From NCBI GenBank assembly GCA_905215015.1, contig CAJMOS010000035.1, forward strand, positions 1 to 23,857: a stretch of DNA of 23,857 bases, in the 5' to 3' direction. Each line of letters begins with the position of its first letter. Positions within the stretch are counted from its first letter, which is position 1. Made by a program: the position numbers and the translations under genes. Below are positions 16,038 through 23,165 of this stretch, one piece after another. The notes under the pieces are model-generated. The model did no database searches. It was not told where the DNA came from and worked only from the letters and a program-made list of their open reading frames with translations. The DNA is from an uncultured bacterium. Its GTDB lineage: Bacteria; Spirochaetota; Spirochaetia; Sphaerochaetales; Sphaerochaetaceae.

Positions 16038-16786
16038 AGGCGGCCCGTATCGCGGTCACGCTGGTGCTGGCCGGCATGCTTGCCTGTGTCGGCGTGTATA
16101 CGCTGAAATACATTCCCGCGTTCGTCGTCAACCAGGTGCTCCTGCAGGAGGAGCAGGGAAGGGCGCTTCCCAAGGGGGTGATGGAGGTGCTTGCCTCCCA
16201 GAAAGGCAAACCCTTGTTCGGCGAGACCAAGGGGGAGCTTTCCAAAGCGCTGTCCCAGGAGCCGCTCATCGCCCGTTTTTCCATCAGCAGGAAGCTTCCC
16301 GACAAGTTTTCCGTGAAGGTTTCCCTGCGTCCCCTGGAGGCCATTTTGGTGGTTGCCGAAGGAGACGTCACCCAGAAACTCATGGGGCTGGAAGGAAAGA
16401 GCCTGTATCCCATCGGGATGGCCGATAGGGACATCTATCCGGACTCGGTGGTCCGCATCGTCATCACCCCTTCCTACGCGGCGATGATCGAGGGCTACGG
16501 AGTGGATGACGGACTGGTCAACGTGGTCCGGTATCTGGGATCGCTGCAGGGCAATATGTCCTTGATAACGATGGTCAAATACGATAATAATAGTAGCAAT
16601 AGATTAGGTAGAGTGGTACTGCAGCTCGCAAGCCTGCATGCAGAGGTTTGTATCCGTGAAGAAGTCACCCCAGAATTGATGCGCAAGGCCATCGACGTGG
16701 TTGCCAGAGAGGAGCGGGGACTGTTGCATTTGGACAACGAATGGACACGGTACGACGTCTATGCGTCAGGCATTGTGCGCCGCTAG
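16034..16786 (+). CDS. ftsQ: Cell division protein FtsQ/DivIB
   Basis: A 250-residue bitopic protein with a short basic N-terminus, one membrane helix (5-24) and a periplasmic part. Residues about 75-107 (QEPLIARFSISRKLPDKFSV...) match the POTRA-like pattern of FtsQ/DivIB, including the 'RKLPD.F.V.V..RP.EAIL' core. FtsQ bridges FtsL/FtsB to the early divisome. Similarity is weak, as usual for the family, so size, topology and order (ftsW-ftsQ-ftsA) carry the call. The start overlaps the ftsW stop by 4 nt. Codons 182-195 differ sharply from the rest: AAT, AAT, AGT, AAT, AGA, TTA, GGT, AGA in a gene that otherwise uses GC-ending codons. This patch holds a promoter-like sequence. Confidence 0.82.
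   Translation: MKAARIAVTLVLAGMLACVGVYTLKYIPAFVVNQVLLQEEQGRALPKGVMEVLASQKGKPLFGETKGELSKALSQEPLIARFSISRKLPDKFSVKVSLRPLEAILVVAEGDVTQKLMGLEGKSLYPIGMADRDIYPDSVVRIVITPSYAAMIEGYGVDDGLVNVVRYLGSLQGNMSLITMVKYDNNSSNRLGRVVLQLASLHAEVCIREEVTPELMRKAIDVVAREERGLLHLDNEWTRYDVYASGIVRR
16562..16591 (+). promoter_or_regulatory. Internal promoter inside ftsQ, reading towards ftsA-ftsZ
   Basis: TTGATA (16562-16567) and AATAAT (16586-16591) each match the sigma-70 consensus at five of six positions and stand 18 bp apart, the best promoter in the window. The -10 falls on two Asn codons inside an AT-rich island in an otherwise GC-rich gene. Predicted transcription starts near 16598, about 200 nt before the ftsA ATG. 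In E. coli, promoters for ftsA and ftsZ also lie within upstream dcw genes. Confidence 0.6.
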
Positions 16787-16798
16787 CGGAGGATCTTG

Positions 16799-18046
16799 AT
16801 GGCTGGCGATAAGATGTTGATGGGGCTGGATATCGGCTCGAGCAAAATCCGGTGCGTGATTGGGAGTGTCAACCACGACGGACAGCTGATGGTCGATTCC
16901 ATTTGCGAGCGCCCAAGCGAGGGCGTGCGCAACGGCTCCATCGTCAATATCGAGCTTACCCTGAAGGCCATCAGCAGCGTGGTCAACGAGGCGGAACTCC
17001 AGGCTGGCGCGGAGCTGACCGAGGTGATCATCGGTATCGGCGGCGAAAACATCGTCTGCGTCCCCAGCAACGGGGTGGCGGGAATCAAGGGAAACGGACA
17101 GGAAATCAAGCAGGAGGACGTGATGCGTTCCCTGGAAGTCGCCCGTTCCTTCGAGCTTCCCCCTGACCGGGAGATCATCCACACCTTGGTACAGGAGTTC
17201 AACATCGACGGACAGGGCGGCATCAAGGATCCGATCGATATGCTCGGCCACCGTCTGGAGACCAAGGCGCTGATCGTCACCGCCTCCGCCTCCATCGCCC
17301 AGAACAAGCGCAAGTGCGTCATGCGCAGCGGCCTGAACATCCGACGCATGGTGCTGCAGAGCCTTGCCGACAGCGAGGTGGTGCTTTCTCCCGAGGAAAA
17401 GGAGATGGGCGTCATCCTGATCAACATCGGTGGCGGCACCAGCAACATGATCGTCTACAGCCACGGGGCCCCGCAGTACGTCGCGGGAATCAATGAGGGC
17501 GGGGATCTGGTGACGAGCGACCTCGCCCAGATCCTCAACAAACCCCGACAGATGGCGGAGCAGATCAAGTTCGACAGCGGTTTCAGCTACGTTCCGTCGG
17601 TTCCTCCCGAACAGATGGTGACCATTCCCTCGGTGCAGGGCATGCCGGCGATCGTCATGCCCAAGCGCGAGCTTTCCCGCATCATCGAGGCCCGCATGGC
17701 GGAGATTTTCAGCCGTCTGCAGCAGGGCATGGCAAAGGCGGGAGTAGGTGGCAGCTATGGCGGTGGCGTGGTGCTGGTAGGGGGCGGATCGCTCCTTTCC
17801 GGCGTGACCGACCTCGCCCATGAGATTTTCGGTATTCCCGCCCGCCTTGGCTTTCCCGAGGCGATCGGCGGGCTGGATCGGAATTACATCAATCCCGGGT
17901 ACACGACCGTCCTCGGGTTGCTGAAGTACGAGGCCAAGAAACTGGGAGAGCAGCAACAGCCCAGACGTCGCCACGAGGGCGATCGGGTTGGCAGTCAGGA
18001 ATCGGTGGCATCTCGCATCAAGGGATTCTTCCGTACGTTGTTTTGA
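16799..18046 (+). CDS. ftsA: Cell division protein FtsA
   Basis: Actin-like ATPase that anchors FtsZ to the membrane. It has 415 residues. The actin-fold motifs are phosphate-1 LDIGSSKIRCVIG (10-22), phosphate-2 ILINIGGGTSNMIVY (206-220), EGGDLVTSDLA (233-243) and the adenosine motif VVLVGGGSLLSG (324-335). The C-terminus ASRIKGFFRTLF (404-415) is a basic-aromatic amphipathic helix of the kind that inserts into the membrane. Phosphate-2 has Asn209 and Asn216 where the family normally has Asp. GGAGGA (16788-16793) lies 5 nt before the ATG at 16799; a TTG directly upstream (16796) is too close to it to be preferred. It is preceded by the ftsQ stop and followed 11 bp later by ftsZ. Confidence 0.95.
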   Translation: MAGDKMLMGLDIGSSKIRCVIGSVNHDGQLMVDSICERPSEGVRNGSIVNIELTLKAISSVVNEAELQAGAELTEVIIGIGGENIVCVPSNGVAGIKGNGQEIKQEDVMRSLEVARSFELPPDREIIHTLVQEFNIDGQGGIKDPIDMLGHRLETKALIVTASASIAQNKRKCVMRSGLNIRRMVLQSLADSEVVLSPEEKEMGVILINIGGGTSNMIVYSHGAPQYVAGINEGGDLVTSDLAQILNKPRQMAEQIKFDSGFSYVPSVPPEQMVTIPSVQGMPAIVMPKRELSRIIEARMAEIFSRLQQGMAKAGVGGSYGGGVVLVGGGSLLSGVTDLAHEIFGIPARLGFPEAIGGLDRNYINPGYTTVLGLLKYEAKKLGEQQQPRRRHEGDRVGSQESVASRIKGFFRTLF

Positions 18047-18057
18047 GGGTAGACGAT

Positions 18058-19428
18058 ATGGGTAGCGATACTTCTTTGGATTTCGGCATGCTTGATGTGG
18101 AAGACATGGTCAAGGACGAGCAGACTGCCTCGACCGTCATCAAGGTCGTGGGTGTCGGTGGCGGTGGTGGAAACGCCGTCAACCGCATGATCGCGAGCGG
18201 ACTGAAGAAGGTCCAGTTCGTCGCCATGAACACCGACATGCAGGCTCTGCAACGCTCCAACGCCCAGGTCCGTCTCCCCATCGGAAGGGAACTGACAGGA
18301 GGCCTTGGCGCAGGAGGCCAGCCTGAGGTCGGCGAGAAGGCCGCCCAGGAAAGCAAGGAAGAAATCAAGAAGGAGCTGGAGAACGCCGACATGGTCTTCA
18401 TCACTGCCGGAATGGGCGGTGGCACCGGCACCGGCGCGGCTCCGGTCGTCGCCGAGATCGCCAAGAGCTGCAACGCCTTGACGGTCGCCGTCGTCACCAC
18501 GCCCTTCGCGTTCGAGGGCAGGAAGAAGATGATGCTGGCCCAGCAGGGCTTGGCGAAACTCCGGAAGAATGTCGACACCCTGATCATCATCCCCAACCAG
18601 TACCTGTTGAAGGTGGTGGAGAACAACACCCCGATCAAGCAGGCCTTCCTGATGGCGGACGAGGTGCTCTTCATGGGCGTCGAGGGAATCAGCGAGCTGA
18701 TTACCGAGCCAGGCGAGATCAATATCGACTTCGCGGATGTGCGCACCGTCATGAAAGGCAAGGGTGACGCGCTGATGGGTATCGGTTTTGGCGAAGGCGC
18801 CAATCGTGCCGCTGACGCCGCCCGCCAGGCAATCAGCAACCCGTTGCTGGAGAACGCTTCGATTGCCGGGGCCAAGAACGTGCTGGTCAACCTTTCGGGT
18901 AGCGAGAACCTGACCTTGCAGGAATATCAGGACGTCGTCGAGATCATCACCGAGAACTGTGCCGAAGACGCCCTGATCATCGCCGGCCAGGCCTTCAACC
19001 CGGAACTGGGGGACCGTATCAAGGTGACGGTGGTCGCCACCGGTTTCGAGGAGCGCAAGGAGGTGGTGGGTGCGGAGATGAACCTGAACCGCCACCCGGC
19101 TTCCAGCCAGGCCACCCAAAGCCAGCCGAGCACGATGGGTAACCCGTTCCTCACAGGTGCCGCCGCCCAGACGCAGAACGCCCCGGAGCCACCGAGAAGC
19201 GAGATGGCAACTCCGCTGAAGCAGGCGATGAACCCGATTGTGGAGCGCAAGCCGCAGCAGCAACCCCAGCCGCAGCCTGAACAGCCCCAGCCGGGTACCA
19301 TCCAGGTCAACCGCTGGCAGGACCTGCAGAAGCAGCTGGGAAAGACCAACTTTGGCGGAGAGGATGGTGATTACTCCATTCCTGCCGTCCTTCGCTTCGG
19401 TCAAGGCAACAACAACCAGCAGCAATGA
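18058..19428 (+). CDS. ftsZ: Cell division protein FtsZ
   Basis: Tubulin-like GTPase that forms the division ring. It has 456 residues, longer than the usual ~380-400 because of the tail. After a 26-residue N-terminal extension come VGVGGGGGNAVNRM (31-44), the GTP signature GGGTGTG (120-126) and the T7 loop NIDFADV (222-228) that completes the GTPase of the neighbouring subunit. A disordered linker (about 340-420) ends in a Gln/Pro-rich run. The C-terminal peptide DYSIPAVLRF (438-447) is the expected binding site for FtsA, followed by an Asn/Gln tail. GAGGGT (18045-18050) lies 7 nt before the ATG at 18058 and overlaps the ftsA stop. The stop overlaps the next gene by 4 nt. Confidence 0.97.
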   Translation: MGSDTSLDFGMLDVEDMVKDEQTASTVIKVVGVGGGGGNAVNRMIASGLKKVQFVAMNTDMQALQRSNAQVRLPIGRELTGGLGAGGQPEVGEKAAQESKEEIKKELENADMVFITAGMGGGTGTGAAPVVAEIAKSCNALTVAVVTTPFAFEGRKKMMLAQQGLAKLRKNVDTLIIIPNQYLLKVVENNTPIKQAFLMADEVLFMGVEGISELITEPGEINIDFADVRTVMKGKGDALMGIGFGEGANRAADAARQAISNPLLENASIAGAKNVLVNLSGSENLTLQEYQDVVEIITENCAEDALIIAGQAFNPELGDRIKVTVVATGFEERKEVVGAEMNLNRHPASSQATQSQPSTMGNPFLTGAAAQTQNAPEPPRSEMATPLKQAMNPIVERKPQQQPQPQPEQPQPGTIQVNRWQDLQKQLGKTNFGGEDGDYSIPAVLRFGQGNNNQQQ

Positions 19429-20324
19429 GACCTGAAGACAAGGAGCTGAGCGATCAGTTCGCCGACTATCTGTACGTGGAGCGGCGCCTCGCGAAGGCGA
19501 CCGCTCTCGTCTATCTACCGGTCGTCAGCCGTTTTCTCGAATATGTCGAGAAGCAGGGACTTGATGTATCGACCTTGGCGGTCGCCGACGTTGAACGCTT
19601 TCTTGTCGGGATCCGTGAGAACGAGGGGACAAGCGGACGCACGGTTGCCAAATACCTTTCCGCCCTGAAGACGTTCTTCTCCTTCCTGGTCAGGGATCAC
19701 ATCCGTCCGGACAATGTCGCCAGGCAGCTCAGGGCTCCCAAACTCGGGAGCAGGCTTCCGGAGGTGGTCTCTTCCGGGAAGCTGGAAAAACTCTTTGCCG
19801 ACATCCCCGGCGACACGTTGCTCGGGCGGCGCGACCAGGTCATGCTCGAGACGATCTTCGGCTGTGGATTACGCGCGAGCGAGGCGATCTCGCTCAAGGT
19901 GAGCGACATCCAGGACGGAAGCCTGAGAGTTCTGGGCAAACGCGGCAAGATGCGCCTGGTCCCGATTCCCAGCGAGGTGCGACAGCTTCTCGTCCAGTAT
20001 CTGGGCGAGGTGAGACCCAAGCTGCTCGGGCCGCATTCCACGGAGCGCCATCTCTTTGTCGGACGCAGAGGGACGGGACTGACCCGCCAAGGCGTGACCA
20101 AGCGGTTGAAGGAATACGCCGCGAAGGAAGGCATCGACATGCATCTCCACACCCTGCGGCACAGCTACGCCACCAGCCTGCTTTCCCGCGGGGCCGACCT
20201 GCGCAGCGTCCAGATGCTGCTTGGGCATAGCGACATCAAGACCACCCAGATTTATACCCATGTGGACACCCAGGACCTCGAGGAAGCCTACGAAGCCTGG
20301 CACGAGGAGGATGACGACCTATGA
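19425..20324 (+). CDS. xerC: Tyrosine recombinase, XerC/XerD family (first copy)
   Basis: Site-specific recombinase of 299 residues, the normal Xer length, likely to resolve chromosome dimers at dif at the time of division. The N-terminal SAM-like DNA-binding domain covers about 1-100. The full catalytic set is present: Arg150 (CGLRASE), Lys172 (GKRGKMR), His242 and Arg245 (HTLRHSYAT), His268 (LLGHSD) and the nucleophile Tyr277 (IYTHV). The start overlaps the ftsZ stop (ATGA), so it is translated with the division genes. Whether it is the XerC or the XerD partner cannot be settled by eye. The acidic C-terminal tail (EEDDDL) is unusual but short. Confidence 0.9.
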   Translation: MRPEDKELSDQFADYLYVERRLAKATALVYLPVVSRFLEYVEKQGLDVSTLAVADVERFLVGIRENEGTSGRTVAKYLSALKTFFSFLVRDHIRPDNVARQLRAPKLGSRLPEVVSSGKLEKLFADIPGDTLLGRRDQVMLETIFGCGLRASEAISLKVSDIQDGSLRVLGKRGKMRLVPIPSEVRQLLVQYLGEVRPKLLGPHSTERHLFVGRRGTGLTRQGVTKRLKEYAAKEGIDMHLHTLRHSYATSLLSRGADLRSVQMLLGHSDIKTTQIYTHVDTQDLEEAYEAWHEEDDDL

Positions 20325-21064
20325 ATCTCCAGATACTCTGGGTTCTCTGCCCTTTGATTTTTCTCGCCGGTCTGGTGGACGCGATCGCCGGAGGCGGGGG
20401 GCTGATCAGCTTGACCGCCTATTCCTTTTTCTTGCCGCCTACCGTGGCGCTTGGAAACAACAAGTTCTCGTCGACCTGCGGCACCTTGGTGGCAACGGTG
20501 CGGTATGTCAAGAACGGGGATATCGACTGGAGGGTGGCCCCCCTCGCGTTGGCCGGCGCCATCGTCGGGTCCTTGGCCGGCAGCCGCCTCGCCCTTTTCC
20601 TTGACGGTGTGTACCTGCAGTACCTGCTGTTGGTCCTGGTCCCCGTCATCGGCATCCTCACCTTCCTGAAGCCCGATTTCGGCGCCGCCAAGGAGTGCAG
20701 GCACATGTATCTGGTCAGCCTGCTGACCGGCCTCGTCATCGGCATGTATGATGGCTTCTTCGGTCCGGGTACGGGCATGTTCCTGACCTGGATGTTCAGC
20801 GCGGTAGTGGGCTTGGAGCTGATCAAATCGGTCGGCACCACCAAGATCGTCAATCTTTCCAGCAATATCGCCGCCATCGCGACCTTCATCTGCAACGGCA
20901 ACGTGGACTATCGGATCGGTGTCCCTTGCGCCTTGGCGTCGATTGCCGGGGGCTATGTGGGCAGCGGCCTTGCCCTCCACAAGGGAGCGAAGGTGATCAA
21001 GCCGATGCTGGCCGTGGTGCTTGTCCTGCTGTTCCTCAATATCGTGCGGAACCTGTTCTTCTGA
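20321..21064 (+). CDS. TSUP-family membrane transporter (TauE/SafE type)
   Basis: A 247-residue integral membrane protein with about eight hydrophobic segments. It shows the internal repeat typical of the TauE/SafE (TSUP) family: first copy AGLVDAIAGGGGLISL (16-31), second copy GLVIGMYDGFFGPGTG (about 137-152). Members export or import sulfite, sulfonates, sulfoacetate and similar anions, and the substrate cannot be predicted here. The ATG overlaps the upstream recombinase stop by 4 nt, with AGGAGG (20305-20310) about 10 nt before it. A transporter is out of place in a division and recombination operon, so it may be a passenger that profits from the promoter. A 32 bp gap separates it from the next gene. 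Confidence 0.88.
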   Translation: MNLQILWVLCPLIFLAGLVDAIAGGGGLISLTAYSFFLPPTVALGNNKFSSTCGTLVATVRYVKNGDIDWRVAPLALAGAIVGSLAGSRLALFLDGVYLQYLLLVLVPVIGILTFLKPDFGAAKECRHMYLVSLLTGLVIGMYDGFFGPGTGMFLTWMFSAVVGLELIKSVGTTKIVNLSSNIAAIATFICNGNVDYRIGVPCALASIAGGYVGSGLALHKGAKVIKPMLAVVLVLLFLNIVRNLFF

Positions 21065-21096
21065 TCGTTTTCCCGGAAACGCCGGTATCATAGGGT

Positions 21097-21723
21097 ATGA
21101 CCATTCTGTCACCCCGCGATACGGGGTACCCCGAGCGGTTGGCCCTGCTCGACGCGCCCCCTCTTGTGTATGCAAGCGAGCCGCTTTCCATCGGTTCCGA
21201 TGCCTGCGTCCTTTTCGCCGGCACCCGTAGTCCCGACCATCAGGCGTTTCATGACGCCTGGGTCTGGTCGTTGCGCTTCGCCCGCTTGGGATGGCGGGTG
21301 GTCACGAGCGGGGAGGGCGGTTGTGACCTGGCGGTGCGGCGGGCGCTTGCGGGCTCGGGTTTCAAGCCGATTGTCACCGTTGCGGGCGGGCTGCCGGCGG
21401 GAGGGGACGGAAAGATGGTCTTGGTCTCTCCGTTTCCCCAAGGGACGATCCGGAACAGGGAAAGCCTGCTGGGAAGGAACGCCTTCTCCGCAAGCCTTTG
21501 CCACCTGACCGTCATCGTCCAGGCGCCCCTGCACAGCGGCTCCCTCTTGGTCGCCCGTGACGCGCTCGACTCGGGGGGCGAGGTGCTGCTCTTGCCCTGT
21601 GCCGTCGGGAAAGGGGTCCAGCATGCAGGAGGAAACCGTCTGCGGGAGGAAGGAGCTCCGATCCTCAGAGGGTGTGTCAACCGGACGAGCTTCGTGGTAG
21701 ACTCAGCCTATGGATTTGATTGA
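21097..21723 (+). CDS. dprA: DprA/Smf-like protein, short and divergent
   Basis: A 208-residue Rossmann-type protein that fits only the central domain of DprA, the loader of RecA onto incoming single-stranded DNA. Typical DprA proteins have 290-370 residues. Recognisable parts are VLFAGTRSP (38-46), SGEGGCDLAVRRAL (71-84) at the place of the usual SGxARGID..AH..AL, GRNAFSASL (126-134) for the RNR..(A/S)GLS motif, SGSLLVARDAL (147-157) and GNRLREEGAPIL (179-190). The Arg and His of the family motif are missing. It has neither an N-terminal SAM domain nor a C-terminal winged helix. The ribosome binding site is weak. The stop lies 14 nt inside the next recombinase gene. Confidence 0.7.
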   Translation: MTILSPRDTGYPERLALLDAPPLVYASEPLSIGSDACVLFAGTRSPDHQAFHDAWVWSLRFARLGWRVVTSGEGGCDLAVRRALAGSGFKPIVTVAGGLPAGGDGKMVLVSPFPQGTIRNRESLLGRNAFSASLCHLTVIVQAPLHSGSLLVARDALDSGGEVLLLPCAVGKGVQHAGGNRLREEGAPILRGCVNRTSFVVDSAYGFD

Positions 21724-22615
21724 GGAGTTCTTGTGCTATCTGCGGGACGTGCGGAACTACAGTCCCCACACCGTGACCGCATACGAGTTCGCGATCCGGC
21801 GCTTTTCCGCCTTCTGCAAGGAGTATCGGCTCGCTCTTGAGGATGTGGTCGACTCGGACGCCAGGACCTACGTCAGGAGCATCCACGAGCAGGAAATCTA
21901 TCGGGATGCGTCGCTGAACCAGCACTTGTCGGCTCTCAGGACGCTGTATGACTGGCTTTGGAAGCGGGGCGTGGCCAAGGCGAACCCCTTTGACGAGATT
22001 TCGGTCCGGAAGGTCCAGGACCACTTGCCATCGGTGCTTGACCGGAACGAGCTGAAGCAGCTTTTCTCCATCGAGACCCCGGACTTCCCCAGCCTGCGCA
22101 ACCTGATGTTGTTCCGTTTCCTCTACGACACCGGCTGCCGTATCGGCGAGGCGGTGTCGGTCCGGTCCAAGGACATCGACCGTTCAAGCCGGCGCATCCT
22201 GATTACCGGCAAAGGGGACAAGATGCGCTACGTCTTCTTCACCGAAAAGACCAAGGATCTGATGGAGAGGTATCTGGAAGAGAAGGACCGGCTCCAGGCC
22301 AGGCTCGGGGTGACGGAGCCGGCTTTGCGGGAACTCTTCTTTGTCTCCGACAAGGGAAAGCAGTTGCCGATGAGCTCCATTCATACTATGTTTGAGACGT
22401 ACAGGTTGCGATTCGGGTGGCAGAAGGATTTCACGCCACACGTGCTGAGACACACCTATGCGACTCGGCTCTTGGAGCATGGAGCCGACATCAGGACGGT
22501 CCAGGCGATGCTCGGCCACGCATCCATCTCCACGACGCAGATGTACACCCATGTCACCCAGGCAAGGCTCCGCCAGGTCGTGGATGACTGCCATCCCTTG
22601 GGAAAGAAGGATTGA
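21710..22615 (+). CDS. xerD: Tyrosine recombinase, XerC/XerD (CodV-like) family (second copy)
   Basis: A 301-residue Xer-type recombinase with a SAM-like N-terminal DNA-binding domain (1-100) and a catalytic domain carrying Arg144 (CRIGEA), Lys168 (TGKGDKMR), His244 and Arg247 (HVLRHTYAT), His270 (LGHASI) and nucleophile Tyr279 (MYTHV). Its place directly before hslV-hslU equals that of codV in Bacillus and of the Xer gene in treponemes, so it is the positional CodV equivalent. Which Xer name applies cannot be decided by eye; the symbol given only separates it from the first copy. The start overlaps dprA by 14 nt; hslV begins 7 nt after the stop. Confidence 0.9.
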   Translation: MDLIEEFLCYLRDVRNYSPHTVTAYEFAIRRFSAFCKEYRLALEDVVDSDARTYVRSIHEQEIYRDASLNQHLSALRTLYDWLWKRGVAKANPFDEISVRKVQDHLPSVLDRNELKQLFSIETPDFPSLRNLMLFRFLYDTGCRIGEAVSVRSKDIDRSSRRILITGKGDKMRYVFFTEKTKDLMERYLEEKDRLQARLGVTEPALRELFFVSDKGKQLPMSSIHTMFETYRLRFGWQKDFTPHVLRHTYATRLLEHGADIRTVQAMLGHASISTTQMYTHVTQARLRQVVDDCHPLGKKD

Positions 22616-22622
22616 CGCACAC

Positions 22623-23162
22623 ATGGAACAATTGAAAGGAACGACAATCATCGCTGTCCGCAAGGACGGGAAGGTCGCCATTGCGGGTGACGGACAGGTC
22701 ACGCAGGGAAACAGCGTGGTCCTGAAGGGCAACGCGCACAAGGTGCGCAGGCTGTACGATGGAAAGGTGGTCATCGGCTTTGCCGGCGGCACGGCTGACG
22801 CCTTCACGCTGAGCGAGCTTTTCGAACAGAAGCTCAGGCAGTTTTCCGGCGATATCACCCGTGCGGCGGTGGACTTGGCCAAGCAATGGAGGACCGACAA
22901 GCAGATGCGGCAGATGGAGGCGATGATGCTGGCCACCGACGGGAAGAAGATTTTCCTGATCGACGGGGTAGGCGATGTCATCGACCCCCAGGGGGATTGC
23001 ATCGGCATAGGCAGCGGAGGCAATTTCGCCTATAGCGCCGCCTTGGCCTACCTGGATTGCGCTCCCCAGCTCTCGGCGGCGGAGATCGCCCGCAAGAGCA
23101 TCGAGATCGCCAGCCAGATCTGTATTTTCACCAATTCCAACATTATCGTTGAGGAACTTTGA
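22623..23162 (+). CDS. hslV: ATP-dependent protease subunit HslV (ClpQ)
   Basis: Proteasome-like peptidase that forms a double-hexamer chamber and degrades unfolded proteins delivered by HslU. It has 179 residues (normal). The N-terminus MEQLKGTTIIAVRKDGKVAIAG (1-22) predicts removal of a six-residue propeptide to expose Thr7 as nucleophile, as in other HslV with a short leader. Family blocks GDGQVT (23-28), GFAGGTADA (50-58) and GIGSGGNFA (about 137-145) follow. The ATG at 22623 lies 7 nt after the recombinase stop, with AAGGA (22607-22611) upstream. A longer in-frame opening inside the recombinase gene (22458) is rejected because its first 55 codons are not HslV-like. hslU follows after 3 nt. 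Confidence 0.96.
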   Translation: MEQLKGTTIIAVRKDGKVAIAGDGQVTQGNSVVLKGNAHKVRRLYDGKVVIGFAGGTADAFTLSELFEQKLRQFSGDITRAAVDLAKQWRTDKQMRQMEAMMLATDGKKIFLIDGVGDVIDPQGDCIGIGSGGNFAYSAALAYLDCAPQLSAAEIARKSIEIASQICIFTNSNIIVEEL

Positions 23163-23165
23163 TTC

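Noticed and set aside
17995..19425. A 476-codon - strand frame opposite ftsZ
   Set aside because: FtsZ motifs on the + strand are decisive, and the antisense product has no family resemblance.
21063..21096. Small hairpin (CGTTTTC/GGAAACG) and TATCAT hexamer in the gap before the dprA-like gene
   Set aside because: The stem has no T-tract, so it is not a terminator, and the hexamer has no -35 partner, so it is not a convincing promoter.
22458..22622. N-terminal extension of hslV starting inside the recombinase gene
   Set aside because: The added 55 residues do not resemble HslV, while the ATG at 22623 gives the short propeptide before the catalytic Thr.
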